From NCBI RefSeq assembly GCF_020177055.1, contig NZ_JAIQXT010000004.1, positions 186,001-250,000 on the forward strand: a DNA stretch of 64,000 nt. The letters run 5' to 3'. The notes under the pieces were generated by a model. The model did no database searches, was not told the origin of the DNA, and worked only from the letters and a program-made list of their open reading frames with translations. Each line of letters opens with the position of its first letter. Positions within the stretch are counted from its first letter, which is position 1. This DNA is from Sphingomonas sp. R647 (lineage in GTDB: Bacteria > Pseudomonadota > Alphaproteobacteria > Sphingomonadales > Sphingomonadaceae). Below are positions 1 to 8,917 of this stretch, one piece after another. The position numbers and the translations under genes were made by a program.

Positions 1-249
1 GCCCCGGTCCATTCGCGAACCGAAGCGATTGCGGCAGTACGAATGGGCGCGGCACTGCTGTTCGTTTCGCCGGCCTACCCCACCCGCTCCCACCCCGGCG
101 CACCAGCACTTGGTCCGGTGCGGTTCGGGTTGATGATCCGGGGTCTAAAGGCGCCGGTCATCGCACTGGGCGGAATGGACGAACGCCGCTGGCGCGCGTT
201 GAGCCGCTTCGGCGTGCATGGATGGGCTGGAATCGACGCCTGGGCTTAG
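1..249 (+). CDS. Thiamine phosphate synthase-like protein, C-terminal fragment
   Basis: The gene enters the window already open; only about 82 C-terminal residues are visible and the stop is TAG at 247-249. The visible part has the alternating strand-helix pattern of the end of a TIM barrel, including FVSPAYPT, an APVIALGGMD strand-loop and GWAGIDAW at the end. In the ThiE/TenI family the SP-x-T and GG segments bind the phosphate of the thiazole substrate. ThiE joins the pyrimidine and thiazole halves of thiamine; TenI-like paralogues lack that activity, and the N-terminal half needed to tell them apart is missing. It converges with the outer-membrane protein gene that follows. Confidence 0.6.
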   Translation, partial: APVHSRTEAIAAVRMGAALLFVSPAYPTRSHPGAPALGPVRFGLMIRGLKAPVIALGGMDERRWRALSRFGVHGWAGIDAWA

Positions 250-263
250 CCGGGCGTCACCGA

Positions 264-983
264 TCAGAAGCGGATTGCGGTCCCGACATAGACGGCCTGG
301 CTGTCACGCCGGTCGTCCTTCAGCTGAGGAAGGCGATCCTTCTCACTGGTGTAGCGAACGCCCGCGGTCACAGCGAGGTTGCGGGTGATCGAATAGGCAC
401 CGCCCACATCGAGCGAATAATTCGGATCGACCGTCAGCAGGCGCGGACCACGCTCGGTCGGCGTCTCGCTGGTCGCCTTGATCCGGCCCGAAGCGCGCTT
501 GCCGGTATAGCTCGCGCCAAGATCCATTTTCTGACTGCTGCCCGGCTGACCCGCCAGGTCCAGCTTGGCAAGATCGCCCGAGATCGCAAAGCGCTTCCAG
601 CCAACCGACACGCCCAGATTATAGGCGATCGGCTGCAACGTCACCGAAGCGGGAGCCGCCGCGCCACGATCGGCAACTGCGGCCGACGGACGTGCGGTGC
701 GTGCGCGGACCGCGACGGTCACGCTGCGATTGCTGGTACCGCGCGTGTCAGCGGGGGTGAAGCGAAAGCCGCTGCCCGAAAGACCGCTGCGCGCCAGTGC
801 CGCCGCGAGTCGCGGGTCGGCCGATGCCGGCGTAAAGGTGCCGATTCCGGCGATCGGGGCGGCCCGCTGTGCCACAGCGCGCTGCGGCGTCCCGGTCTGT
901 GCGAGAAGCGCCGGCGCGGCAACGAATCCGGCGACGCCCAGCGTCCCCAGTCCCAAGCCAGCGATGATCCGACGAATACGCAT
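264..983 (-). CDS. Putative outer-membrane beta-barrel protein
   Basis: This is a 239-residue protein with a clear Sec signal peptide: a positively charged start, a hydrophobic core and an ALLA-Q type cleavage site near residue 28. The mature part is rich in Ala, Thr and Ser, and its last 100 residues show alternating amphipathic strands. It ends in phenylalanine (AIRF), as expected for substrates of the outer-membrane Bam machinery. ATG at 983 was chosen because an AAGGGG ribosome binding site lies about 6 nt upstream; a TTG one codon earlier is less likely. No specific family was recognised, so porin, adhesin or structural roles all remain possible. Confidence 0.6.
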   Translation of the reverse strand: MRIRRIIAGLGLGTLGVAGFVAAPALLAQTGTPQRAVAQRAAPIAGIGTFTPASADPRLAAALARSGLSGSGFRFTPADTRGTSNRSVTVAVRARTARPSAAVADRGAAAPASVTLQPIAYNLGVSVGWKRFAISGDLAKLDLAGQPGSSQKMDLGASYTGKRASGRIKATSETPTERGPRLLTVDPNYSLDVGGAYSITRNLAVTAGVRYTSEKDRLPQLKDDRRDSQAVYVGTAIRF

Positions 984-1111
984 CAAAACCCCTTACTCGA
1001 TCAGGGCACTACCATGATTCGGCGCGGTTGTTCCACTGGGCGGAATCCGATTTCGGCGCAGGTGTTGCACAAGACGCACAGCTTGGGGGCCGGACGCACA
1101 GCGGCTTGCGC

Positions 1112-1139
1112 TTGCGGCGCGCGCCCCAGCATCTATAGA
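1112..1139 (+). promoter_or_regulatory. Candidate promoter of the DUF3576 lipoprotein gene
   Basis: A TTGCGG hexamer (1112-1117) and a TATAGA hexamer (1134-1139) are separated by 16 nt and lie about 40 nt before the start codon. The -10 box sits inside a perfect 14-bp palindrome, GCATCTATAGATGC (1129-1142), which could be an operator. This is a motif match only. Confidence 0.35.
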
Positions 1140-1179
1140 TGCACACAAACCCGATGAGACTACCCATAGGATGATGCCG

Positions 1180-1617
1180 ATGAACCGCCAGTTGCGCACC
1201 GCGATCCTGGGCAGCGTTGCCCTTACCCTCGCCGCGTGCGGCGGCGGCGGCGATCGCCCGCGCGCCGACCTTGCCGCTTCGAAAGTGACGACGATCGGCG
1301 TCAACGCCTATCTGTGGCGCGCCGCGCTCGACACGGTGTCGTTTGCGCCGATTGCCCAGACCGATTCCAACGGCGGCGTGATCGTCACCGACTGGCACGT
1401 AAACCCCAACCTCACGACCGAGCGGGTGAAGATCACCGTCGCGATCCTTGACCAGGATCTGCGCGCCGACGCGCTGCGCGTCAGCGTTCAGCGTCAGCAG
1501 AATCGCGGTGGCCAGTGGGTCGACGCGCCAGTCGAGGCGGCAACGGTCCAGAAGCTTGAGGATATCATCCTGACGAAGGCGCGCGACCTGCGCCGCGCCG
1601 CGATCGTGGGGAACTAA
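1180..1617 (+). CDS. DUF3576 family lipoprotein
   Basis: A 145-residue protein with a lipobox (LTLAAC, Cys about residue 20) followed by a glycine stretch, so it is predicted to be lipidated. The rest, with NAYLWRAALDTVSFAP near its start and a later VTDWHV, matches the alphaproteobacterial DUF3576 family as I remember it; the family has no known enzymatic role. Three in-frame ATGs occur (1171, 1174, 1180). The last was chosen because AGGA is 8 nt upstream of it and it leaves a normal n-region. It precedes leuS by 102 nt on the same strand. Confidence 0.75.
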   Translation: MNRQLRTAILGSVALTLAACGGGGDRPRADLAASKVTTIGVNAYLWRAALDTVSFAPIAQTDSNGGVIVTDWHVNPNLTTERVKITVAILDQDLRADALRVSVQRQQNRGGQWVDAPVEAATVQKLEDIILTKARDLRRAAIVGN

Positions 1618-1719
1618 AAGCCGTCGTTTAGTTAGCGGCACCGGCCTGCTCCTCGACCCGGCGACAGCCTTGCGGACCCGGGTGCGGGAGCGAACCGGCG
1701 TCGAGCCTGAGGAAATACC

Positions 1720-4230
1720 ATGTCGCGGTTCAACGCGCTGAAAGCCGATTCCGCGTGGCAGAAGGTCTGGGAAGAGCGCCAGACCTTCGCCGCGGACGAT
1801 CACTCGCCCAAGCCCAAATCCTATGTGCTTGAGATGTTTCCCTATCCATCGGGGCGCATCCATATGGGGCACGTCCGCAACTATACGATGGGCGACGTCC
1901 TGACGCGCTATCGGCGGATGAAGGGCATGGAAGTGCTCCACCCGATGGGGTGGGACGCATTCGGCATGCCGGCCGAAAATGCCGCGATGGAAAAGAAGGT
2001 CCATCCCGGCGGCTGGACCCGCGACAATATCGCGACGATGCGCGCGCAGCTGAAACGCCTCGGCCTAGCCATCGACTGGGGTCGCGAGCTGGCGACGTGC
2101 GAGCCGGATTATTACGGCCACGAACAGGCGCTGTTCCTCGATCTGTTCGCTAACGGGTTGGTTTACCGCAAGGAATCGACGGTCAACTGGGACCCGGTTG
2201 ACATGACCGTGCTCGCCAATGAGCAGGTGATCGATGGGCGCGGATGGCGGTCAGGGGCGCTGGTTGAGAAGAAGAAGCTCAACCAGTGGTTCCTCAAGAT
2301 CACTGACTTTGCCGACGAATTGCTCGAGGGTCTCGATAGCCTCGACAAATGGCCCGACAAGGTCCGGCTGATGCAGGAAAACTGGATCGGCAAGTCGCAG
2401 GGGATGCAGTTCCGCTTCAAGATTTCGTCCAGCGATTTCAATGAAGTAGAAGTGTTCACTACCCGCCCCGACACGATTTTCGGGTCGAGCTTCGTCGCGA
2501 TCGCGGCGGATCATCCGATCGCGCAGGCGCTCGCCGCGAAGGATCCGGCGGTTGCCGACTTCATCGCGCAGTGCAAGCTGGGCGGGACGACTGCGGCCGA
2601 GATCGAGACGCAGGAGAAGCTGGGCTTCGACACCGGCATCCGTGCGGCGCATCCCTTTGATTCCACCTGGGAATTGCCGGTCTATATCGCGAATTTCGTG
2701 CTGATGGACTATGGCACCGGCGCGGTGTTCGGGGTGCCGGCGCATGACCAGCGCGATTTCGAATTTGCGACCAAATATGGCCTGCCGATCCGGCGCGTCG
2801 TCGCGGATGGCGAAAAAACCCAAAGCGAATATGTCGAGGAAGAAAGCTACACCGGCCCCGGCACGCTGGTGAATTCTCACTTCCTGAATGGCATGGATGT
2901 CGCCGACGCGAAGCGTGAGGTGATCCGCCGCGCCGAATCCGAAGGATGGGGCAAGGGCACGACCGTCTGGCGGCTGCGCGACTGGGGCGTTTCCCGCCAG
3001 CGTTACTGGGGCACGCCGATCCCGATCGTGCATTGCGAAATCTGTGGCGCGGTGCCGGTGCCCAAGAAGCAGTTGCCCGTGGTCCTGCCCGAAGATGTCA
3101 GCTTCGACATCCCCGGCAACCCGCTCGACCGCCACTCGACGTGGAAGCATGTCGATTGCCCGCAATGCGGCCATTCCGCGCGGCGCGAAACCGATACGCT
3201 CGATACGTTCGTCGATTCGAGCTGGTATTTCATCCGATTCGCCAGCCAACCTGACGACAAGCCGTTCGACCGCGCGGTGGCCGAGCAGTGGCTGCCGGTG
3301 AATCAATATATCGGCGGGGTCGAGCATGCGATCCTGCATTTGCTCTATGCCCGGTTCTGGACGCGCGCACTCAAGCGGATCGGGATGATCGACATCGCCG
3401 AGCCGTTCGAGGGGCTGTTCACGCAGGGGATGGTGACGCACGAAACCTACAAGGCCAGCGATGGCCGCTGGCTGTCGCCGGGCGAGGTGGTGCGCAAGAA
3501 CGACGTTCTCGTTGACTCAGAAGGCGGCGCACCCGTCACCGTCGGCCGCATCGAGAAGATGTCCAAGTCCAAGAAGAACACGGTCGATCCCGAGCCGATC
3601 GTCGACCAGTATGGCGCGGACGCGGTGCGCTGGTTCGTGCTGTCGGATTCGCCGCCCGAGCGCGATCTGGAGTGGACCGAGAACGGCATCGAGGGCGCGT
3701 GGCGCTTCGTCCAGCGGCTGTGGAGACTGTTCGACGGGCTGGAAGACTGGACCGGGGAGGACAAGAGCCTCGACCGCGTGCTGCACCAGACCATCGCCGG
3801 CGTCGCCGCGGATATCGAGGGGCTGCAGTTCAACAAGGCGGTGGCCAAGCTCTATGGGCTGGTCAACGCGCTGGAGAAGGCCGCACCCAGCGCGTCGCGT
3901 GCCAATGCGATCCGCACCGCGATTCTGGTCGCCGCGCCGATGGTCCCGCATCTCGCCGAGGAAGCCTGGGCCGCGATGGGCAATGATGGCCTGATCGCCG
4001 ATGCCGAATGGCCTGCGGTCGACCCTGCCCTGCTGGTCGATGACGAGGTGACGATCGCGATCCAGGTCAACGGCAAGCTGCGCGACACGGTCAAGGCGGC
4101 CAAGGGCGCCGACAAGGCCGATCTGGAAGCCATGGCCTTGGCAAATCCCAATGTGCAGCGCATTCTGGAAGGCGCAGCACCCAGAAAGGTGATCGTCGTG
4201 CCCGACCGTCTGGTGAATATCGTCGCATGA
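1720..4230 (+). CDS. leuS: Leucyl-tRNA synthetase
   Basis: A class Ia aminoacyl-tRNA synthetase of 836 residues that charges tRNA-Leu with leucine in the cytoplasm. The HIGH motif appears as HMGH (residues 48-51) and the KMSKS loop is intact near residue 614. The CP1 editing domain includes TTRPDTIFG near residue 247, and zinc-binding CxxC pairs occur in CEICG and CPQCG. The C-terminal anticodon-binding domain and a VNGKLRD segment complete a full-length enzyme. GAGGA precedes the ATG. Its stop overlaps the lptE start (ATGA), an arrangement common with holA in alphaproteobacteria. Confidence 0.98.
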   Translation: MSRFNALKADSAWQKVWEERQTFAADDHSPKPKSYVLEMFPYPSGRIHMGHVRNYTMGDVLTRYRRMKGMEVLHPMGWDAFGMPAENAAMEKKVHPGGWTRDNIATMRAQLKRLGLAIDWGRELATCEPDYYGHEQALFLDLFANGLVYRKESTVNWDPVDMTVLANEQVIDGRGWRSGALVEKKKLNQWFLKITDFADELLEGLDSLDKWPDKVRLMQENWIGKSQGMQFRFKISSSDFNEVEVFTTRPDTIFGSSFVAIAADHPIAQALAAKDPAVADFIAQCKLGGTTAAEIETQEKLGFDTGIRAAHPFDSTWELPVYIANFVLMDYGTGAVFGVPAHDQRDFEFATKYGLPIRRVVADGEKTQSEYVEEESYTGPGTLVNSHFLNGMDVADAKREVIRRAESEGWGKGTTVWRLRDWGVSRQRYWGTPIPIVHCEICGAVPVPKKQLPVVLPEDVSFDIPGNPLDRHSTWKHVDCPQCGHSARRETDTLDTFVDSSWYFIRFASQPDDKPFDRAVAEQWLPVNQYIGGVEHAILHLLYARFWTRALKRIGMIDIAEPFEGLFTQGMVTHETYKASDGRWLSPGEVVRKNDVLVDSEGGAPVTVGRIEKMSKSKKNTVDPEPIVDQYGADAVRWFVLSDSPPERDLEWTENGIEGAWRFVQRLWRLFDGLEDWTGEDKSLDRVLHQTIAGVAADIEGLQFNKAVAKLYGLVNALEKAAPSASRANAIRTAILVAAPMVPHLAEEAWAAMGNDGLIADAEWPAVDPALLVDDEVTIAIQVNGKLRDTVKAAKGADKADLEAMALANPNVQRILEGAAPRKVIVVPDRLVNIVA

Positions 4231-4733
4231 AGCGCGCAGCACTCCTGATCGCGCTGGTCGCGGCGGGCACGACGCTGTCGGGCTGCGGGTTGCGGCCGCT
4301 CTACGGCGGCGGCGTGGGCGGCCCCGTTCAGACGATGCTGTCGGGGGTCGAGGTTGCGCCGATTCAGGGCGAGGCCGGCTGGCTGGTGTCCAACGCGGTG
4401 CGCGACCGGATCGAGGCGACGCGCAGCGGCACCCCGGCCTATCGGCTGGAAATCACGCTGGACGACCGGATCGAGGGTCTGGGCGTGCGCAGCGATGACG
4501 TGGTGACGCGCGAGCGGCGGACGTTGCGCGCGCGCTATCAGCTGATCGACCTGGCGACCGGACAGACGGTGCTGGACGCGACCGCAGGGTCGGATGCCGG
4601 CATCGACGTCGCGGGATCGGAATATGCGACGATCGCGGCGGAGCGGAGCGCGCTGGAACGGCTGTCGGGCATCGTCGCGGATCAGATCGTCGCGCGGCTG
4701 GCCCGCTACGCACGCAGCTCTGCGACCAAGTGA
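4227..4733 (+). CDS. lptE: LPS-assembly lipoprotein LptE
   Basis: A 168-residue lipoprotein with lipobox LSGC (Cys20) followed by GLRPLYGG, the hallmark start of mature LptE. LptE plugs the LptD barrel and helps place lipopolysaccharide, or in sphingomonads probably glycosphingolipid and related glycolipids, in the outer leaflet. Sequence identity in this family is low, so the call leans on the signature and on the position between leuS and holA. It overlaps leuS by ATGA and holA by GTGA, which suggests translational coupling. Confidence 0.88.
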   Translation: MKRAALLIALVAAGTTLSGCGLRPLYGGGVGGPVQTMLSGVEVAPIQGEAGWLVSNAVRDRIEATRSGTPAYRLEITLDDRIEGLGVRSDDVVTRERRTLRARYQLIDLATGQTVLDATAGSDAGIDVAGSEYATIAAERSALERLSGIVADQIVARLARYARSSATK

Positions 4734-5749
4734 AGGCGAGCGAAGCACAGATCCGCGCGCGGCTGGACAAGCCCGGCCCTGATGTTCGCCTGTTCCTGCT
4801 CTACGGCCCCGATGAGGCGGGTGCGAACGACCTTGCCGCGCGGCTCGGCCGGGCAATGGGCAGCGACGCCGAGCGCGTCGATATCGAGGGCAGCGCGCTG
4901 AAGGACGATGCCGGGCTGCTCGCCGGCGAAGCGGCGTCGCTGTCGCTGTTCGGCGGGGCGCGCTACATCCGCGTGTCGGGCATTGACGATGGCGGTACCG
5001 ACGCGGTGCGGATGCTAATCGAGGCGGAAATCGGCGGCAATCCGGTGGTCGCGATCGGCGGCGGGCTGAAGGGCACCGGGCGGCTGCTCAAGCTCGCGCT
5101 CGCCGCGCCCAATGTGATGGTCCATGCCTGTTACGTGCCCGACGCGCGCACTGCGGGGCAGCTGGCGACCGGAATCGCGCGCGAACATGGGCTGCGGCTG
5201 GTCGGCGGCACGGCGGATCGCCTGGCCGCGATGTCGGGTGGCGATCGCGCGGTGCTGGCGCGCGAGATCGAGAAATTGTCGCTGTTCCTCGACGCCGCGC
5301 CCGATCGGCCGCGTGAGGCGGGGATCGAGGCGCTCGACGCGATCGGCGCGGATCTGGGCGAGGCCGAGATGTCGGGCGCGATCGAGGCGGTTGTGGGCGG
5401 TCGCCCGGCGGAAATTGGCGTCGAACTGGCGCGGCTCGATGCGGCGGGGGTTTCGACGATTCCCCTGCTACGCGGCCTGGTCCGCCGCCTGATGGCGCTG
5501 GCCGAGATGCGCGCCGATATCGACCACGGGATGAGCCCCGGCGAGGTGGTCAAGAAACACCGCGTCTTCTTCAAGGAGGAAGCCGCGACGATCCGCGCGC
5601 TGCAACGCTGGAATAGTCCGATGCTGGCCCGCGCCGTGGAACGCGCGCGTGAGGCGGAACGGGCGATGACGCGCGGTGGCGGGAATGCCGGGCAAGTGCT
5701 GGCGGATCATGAGCTGGCGGTGCTGGCGCGGGGTGCGGCGCGGGGGTGA
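4730..5749 (+). CDS. holA: DNA polymerase III delta subunit
   Basis: The delta subunit (339 residues) of the clamp loader, which opens the beta clamp and hands it to primed DNA. An N-terminal AAA+-like domain without a functional Walker A is followed by the three-helix collar domain (KKHRVFFKEEAATIRALQRW near residue 285). The start is GTG, overlapping the lptE stop as GTGA. It is followed by another GTGA overlap with an unrelated small gene. Confidence 0.93.
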   Translation: MKASEAQIRARLDKPGPDVRLFLLYGPDEAGANDLAARLGRAMGSDAERVDIEGSALKDDAGLLAGEAASLSLFGGARYIRVSGIDDGGTDAVRMLIEAEIGGNPVVAIGGGLKGTGRLLKLALAAPNVMVHACYVPDARTAGQLATGIAREHGLRLVGGTADRLAAMSGGDRAVLAREIEKLSLFLDAAPDRPREAGIEALDAIGADLGEAEMSGAIEAVVGGRPAEIGVELARLDAAGVSTIPLLRGLVRRLMALAEMRADIDHGMSPGEVVKKHRVFFKEEAATIRALQRWNSPMLARAVERAREAERAMTRGGGNAGQVLADHELAVLARGAARG

Positions 5750-6213
5750 GTGGCGGAATGGATCGTGCCGCTTTCGCGTTCATTGAGCCAATGATCGGCT
5801 TGCCGGTGTGGGGCGCGAATCAAGGCTTTGGCAGCTTTTTGACCCTTGAGTTCGGTGCTCCGTCGCCAGTCCGCGAGGGCTATGGCGAATGGCACGTCTG
5901 GATATATTGCTGCAATTGGCAGATCCTTCGCGAAGGCGTTGAACTCGCGTGGTCGGAAAGTGACAGCAGCTCCATCAAGCGCGCGGTCTCTACTCTGAAC
6001 CAACACTGCCTGTCGGACATTAGCGTCGAGCCACCTAGCGGTCGATCCGCATTCCTGTTTGATGGTGGGTTGGCGCTCGAAACCTGGCCCTATGGTGGCG
6101 ATCCATCCGAAGAGCAGTGGATGATATACGCTGGCTCGCGCGTGCTGACCCATTTGGCGGATGGCGGCTTTCGTGATTTGCCGTCCACCGCGACGATGCA
6201 CGGGCACGGTTAG
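5746..6213 (+). CDS. Orphan protein of unknown function
   Basis: A 155-residue soluble protein that I cannot assign. It is rich in Trp and Gly (GLPVWGANQGFGSF, GEWHVWIY, EEQWMIY) and has no signal peptide or membrane segment. The general look recalls small proteins that travel as accessory or immunity-type genes, but no function can be claimed. The start is either GTG 5746, giving a GTGA overlap with holA, or ATG 5758. By eye its base composition is less GC-rich than that of its neighbours, and it is followed by two long inverted repeats, both consistent with later acquisition. Confidence 0.6.
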   Translation: MSGGMDRAAFAFIEPMIGLPVWGANQGFGSFLTLEFGAPSPVREGYGEWHVWIYCCNWQILREGVELAWSESDSSSIKRAVSTLNQHCLSDISVEPPSGRSAFLFDGGLALETWPYGGDPSEEQWMIYAGSRVLTHLADGGFRDLPSTATMHGHG

Positions 6214-6240
6214 CGTTAGCATTGTCGCGAAATGTCTCGG

Positions 6241-6344
6241 TCACCCCGGACTTGTTCCGGGGTCCACGCATCATCACGCGCAGCGGATTGAAGCTGGAGT
6301 TTCGCGCTTGCCGCCCGGTGGACCCCGGCACAGGGCCGGGGTGA
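6241..6344. repeat. Long imperfect inverted repeat A
   Basis: Two 27-nt arms (6241-6267 and 6318-6344) are reverse complements with three mismatches and enclose 50 nt. Each arm contains its own smaller palindrome, CCCCGG...CCGGGG. Such units recur between genes in sphingomonads, from memory. It lies in the 390-nt gene-free gap between the orphan gene and parB. Confidence 0.75.
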
Positions 6345-6430
6345 CGATTGGGATGGCGCGGCGTTGGTACGCATCTCACTCAGGTTAGGCGAATGCGCGG
6401 CAAAGAGCCGAATGCGGGCGTGCTGCTCTT

Positions 6431-6556
6431 GGCCCTCTCCCGGCTTCGCGGGAGGGGTTGGGTGAGGGTCTTCGTTCTGAGTGAAGGGCAGGCTGCGAGA
6501 TCGAAGAAGAAGACGAAGAAGACCCTCCCCAACCCCTCCCGCAAGCGGGAGGGGCT
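6431..6556. repeat. Long imperfect inverted repeat B
   Basis: Arms of about 43 nt (6431-6474 and 6514-6556) pair with a few mismatches and small indels. Each arm includes a nested hairpin built on CTCCCG...CGGGAG. The centre is purine-rich. It may stop transcription arriving from parB or from the orphan gene. With repeat A it fills most of 6214-6603, where I see no coding sequence. Confidence 0.7.
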
Positions 6557-6603
6557 AAGAAGATTAGAATGCGCGGCGACATGAACGTAAACCGCTGATA
6601 TAG

Positions 6604-7536
6604 TTAGATTTTTTCACCCGTCAGGCGCTGGCAGATCATGTCCAGCTGATCCAGCGTCGAATAGGCGAGCGTCAGCGCACCGCCCTTTTCGCCAAAGTTG
6701 ATCTTGACGTTGAGGCCGAGCACGTCGCCCAGCTGGCGTTCCAGCGCGACGATATCGGCGTTGGCGGTGCCGCCGCTGCGTTCGCCGCCCTTCCCCGCCG
6801 CGCGCGGCTTGGCTTCGCGGGCGAGCTTCTCGGTTTCGCGGACCGACAGGTCGCGTTCGACGACGATCTTGGCGAGCTTTTCGGGGTCCGGCGCGCCGAT
6901 CAGGGCGCGGGCATGGCCCATGGTCAGCGCGCCTTCGACCACGCGCTCACGCACGCTTTGCGGCAGGTCGAGCAGGCGGATCAAATTGGCGATGTGGCTG
7001 CGCGATTTGTGGACGATCTTGGCCAGCGCCTCCTGGCTGTGGCCGAAATCGTTGATCAGCTTGGAATAGGCCTCGGCCTCCTCGATCGCGTTCAAATCCT
7101 CGCGCTGGATATTCTCGACGATCGCGATCTCGATCGTCTGCGCCTCATCCAGATCACGGACGATGACCGGTACCTCGTGCAGCCGCGCGCGCTGCGCCGC
7201 GCGCCAGCGGCGTTCGCCGGCGACAATCTGATAGTCCTTGCCGTGCGGGCGCACGACGATCGGCTGAATCAGCCCGCGCATCGCGATCGATTTGGCGAGC
7301 TCTTCCAGCGCATCCTCATCGAAATGGCGGCGCGGCTGTTCGGGGTGCGGCGCGAGCGAGCTGACCGGGAGCATGCGCACGCCCATCGACGGTTCGGTGC
7401 CGGGACGGACGGGCTCTTCGCGCTCGGCATCGCCCAAAAGCGCGCTGAGGCCGCGGCCAAGGCCCGGACGCGCCTTGCGGGTGCTGAGTGGCGAGGCAGC
7501 GGGCGTGGTGGCCTCTTGCGGTGTCTCTTCGGTCAT
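6604..7536 (-). CDS. parB: Chromosome-partitioning protein ParB
   Basis: ParB (310 residues) is a CTP-dependent DNA clamp that loads at parS and spreads. Visible features are an N-terminal KARPGLGRGLSALLGD segment (about 21-36), the likely ParA-stimulating region, the GERR CTP-binding box (107-110), ENIQRED (141-147) and a helix-turn-helix around 170-200. The C-terminal dimerisation domain ends the protein. It overlaps parA by ATGA. The parS-like palindromes are nearby in rsmG and upstream of mnmG. Confidence 0.97.
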   Translation of the reverse strand: MTEETPQEATTPAASPLSTRKARPGLGRGLSALLGDAEREEPVRPGTEPSMGVRMLPVSSLAPHPEQPRRHFDEDALEELAKSIAMRGLIQPIVVRPHGKDYQIVAGERRWRAAQRARLHEVPVIVRDLDEAQTIEIAIVENIQREDLNAIEEAEAYSKLINDFGHSQEALAKIVHKSRSHIANLIRLLDLPQSVRERVVEGALTMGHARALIGAPDPEKLAKIVVERDLSVRETEKLAREAKPRAAGKGGERSGGTANADIVALERQLGDVLGLNVKINFGEKGGALTLAYSTLDQLDMICQRLTGEKI

Positions 7537-8312
7537 GCGGCCTTCTTCAGCTTGGGCAGGCGATCGATCACTTCGCGCGCAAGGGCGATATAAGCTTCCG
7601 ACCCGGCGCAGCGATAATCGTAGATCAGCGCGGGCAGGCCGTGGCTCGGGGCTTCGGAGAGGCGGACGTTGCGGGGGATGACGGTGTCGAACACCACCTT
7701 ACCCAGCACCGCGCGGACGTCATCGGCGACCTGATCGGTCAGCCGGTTGCGGCGGTCGTACATGGTGAGGACGACGCCGAGGATCGACAGGCCAGGGTTG
7801 AAGCGCCCGCGAATGCGCTCGACGGTGGTGAGCAGCTGGCTGAGCCCTTCGAGCGCGAAGAACTCGCACTGCAGCGGGACGAGCAGCGCGTCGGAGGCGA
7901 CCATCGCGTTGATCGTGAGCAGGCCCAGCGACGGCGGGCAATCCATCAGCACCACGTCCCAGCGCTTTGCGCTGCGCTCGATCGCGGTGGCGAGGCGGTG
8001 GGTGCGCGCCTCGAACTCGATCAGTTCAATTTCCGCGCCCGACAGGTCGACCGTGGCGGGGACGATGTCGAGACCGGGGACGCGGGTGGGGACAAACACA
8101 TTCTCAAGATTGGTCTCGCCGATCAGCAGGTCGTATGTCGAACGCTCGCGATCGGCGCGGCCGATGCCGAGGCCGGTGGAGCAATTGCCCTGCGGGTCGA
8201 GGTCGAGCAGCAACACCCGCTTGCCGGTCGCGGCGAGCGCGGTGCCGACGTTGATCGCGGTCGTGGTCTTCCCCACACCGCCCTTCTGATTTGCAATCGC
8301 GATGCAGATCAT
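7533..8312 (-). CDS. parA: Chromosome-partitioning ATPase ParA
   Basis: A 259-residue Walker-type partition ATPase that forms DNA-bound gradients moving ParB-parS complexes. The deviant Walker A box KGGVGKTT lies at residues 10-17, followed by LLDLDPQGN and the Walker B-type DCPPSLG. The start is placed at 8312 because the protein begins [12 protein letters not shown], typical of the family, and overlaps the rsmG stop as ATGA. A longer in-frame reading upstream only shadows rsmG. Confidence 0.97.
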   Translation of the reverse strand: MICIAIANQKGGVGKTTTAINVGTALAATGKRVLLLDLDPQGNCSTGLGIGRADRERSTYDLLIGETNLENVFVPTRVPGLDIVPATVDLSGAEIELIEFEARTHRLATAIERSAKRWDVVLMDCPPSLGLLTINAMVASDALLVPLQCEFFALEGLSQLLTTVERIRGRFNPGLSILGVVLTMYDRRNRLTDQVADDVRAVLGKVVFDTVIPRNVRLSEAPSHGLPALIYDYRCAGSEAYIALAREVIDRLPKLKKAA

Positions 8313-8917
8313 CTCGGGCGCACCTCTTTGGCAACGATGATGAGCGAGTCCGGTGCGGTCACGCTCGGTTCCACGTGGAACGAACCTTGCCACCATAGCT
8401 GCGCATCTTCCACCTCCGATTGCGCGTTTCGGCCTTTGGGGAGCACCCAGATTGTGGAGCGATCGCTGCGGTGGCGGGCGATGCGGAACAGTGTGTCGAG
8501 GGTGCCAACGGCGCGGGCGGTGATGACGCTTGCGCGCCCCTTCGTCCGTTCGACCTTGGCGGTGTGGATCGTGACGTTGGTAAGGCCGAGGGTATCGGCG
8601 CAATGCTGGAGGAAGGCGGTGCGTAGCTTGCGCGGCTCGACCAGCTCGACGGGCTCGTCGCGGAGGATGGCGAGGACGATTCCGGGGAGCCCTGCGCCGC
8701 TGCCGATGTCGAGCCAGACGCCGCCGGGATCGATATGGTCGAGCAGTTGGGCCGAATCGACAATGTGGCGGGCCCAGATTTGCTCGAGCGTCGAGGGGGA
8801 CACAAGGTTCTGGCGGGTCGCCTCGTCGCGCAGCAGGTCCACGAATGCGGCAAGCCGTGTTTCACGTGAAACATCTGTGCGGGTGCGGATCCAGTCGCGG
8901 GCTTCATCTTCGGTCAT
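8309..8917 (-). CDS. rsmG: 16S rRNA (guanine-N7) methyltransferase RsmG
   Basis: RsmG/GidB (202 residues) methylates N7 of G527 in 16S rRNA; loss gives low-level streptomycin resistance in other bacteria. The SAM-binding loop GSGAGLPG is at residues 72-79, and NLVS plus [12 protein letters not shown] are family signatures. Two parS-like palindromes lie inside the gene: one encodes VSRET near the N-terminus and the other FHVE near the C-terminus. The gene overlaps both mnmG and parA by ATGA. Confidence 0.95.
   Translation of the reverse strand: MTEDEARDWIRTRTDVSRETRLAAFVDLLRDEATRQNLVSPSTLEQIWARHIVDSAQLLDHIDPGGVWLDIGSGAGLPGIVLAILRDEPVELVEPRKLRTAFLQHCADTLGLTNVTIHTAKVERTKGRASVITARAVGTLDTLFRIARHRSDRSTIWVLPKGRNAQSEVEDAQLWWQGSFHVEPSVTAPDSLIIVAKEVRPR
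8368..8381. other. parS-like site 1 (GTTCCACGTGGAAC)
   Basis: A perfect 14-bp palindrome identical to the core of the GTTCCACGTGGAAC class of parS sites described in pseudomonads. It lies inside rsmG, about 0.8 kb upstream of the parB start. Confidence 0.75.
8858..8873. other. parS-like site 2 (TGTTTCACGTGAAACA)
   Basis: A perfect 16-bp palindrome identical to the classical bacterial parS consensus. It is embedded in the first codons of rsmG, where it fixes the residues VSRET. Confidence 0.9.
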
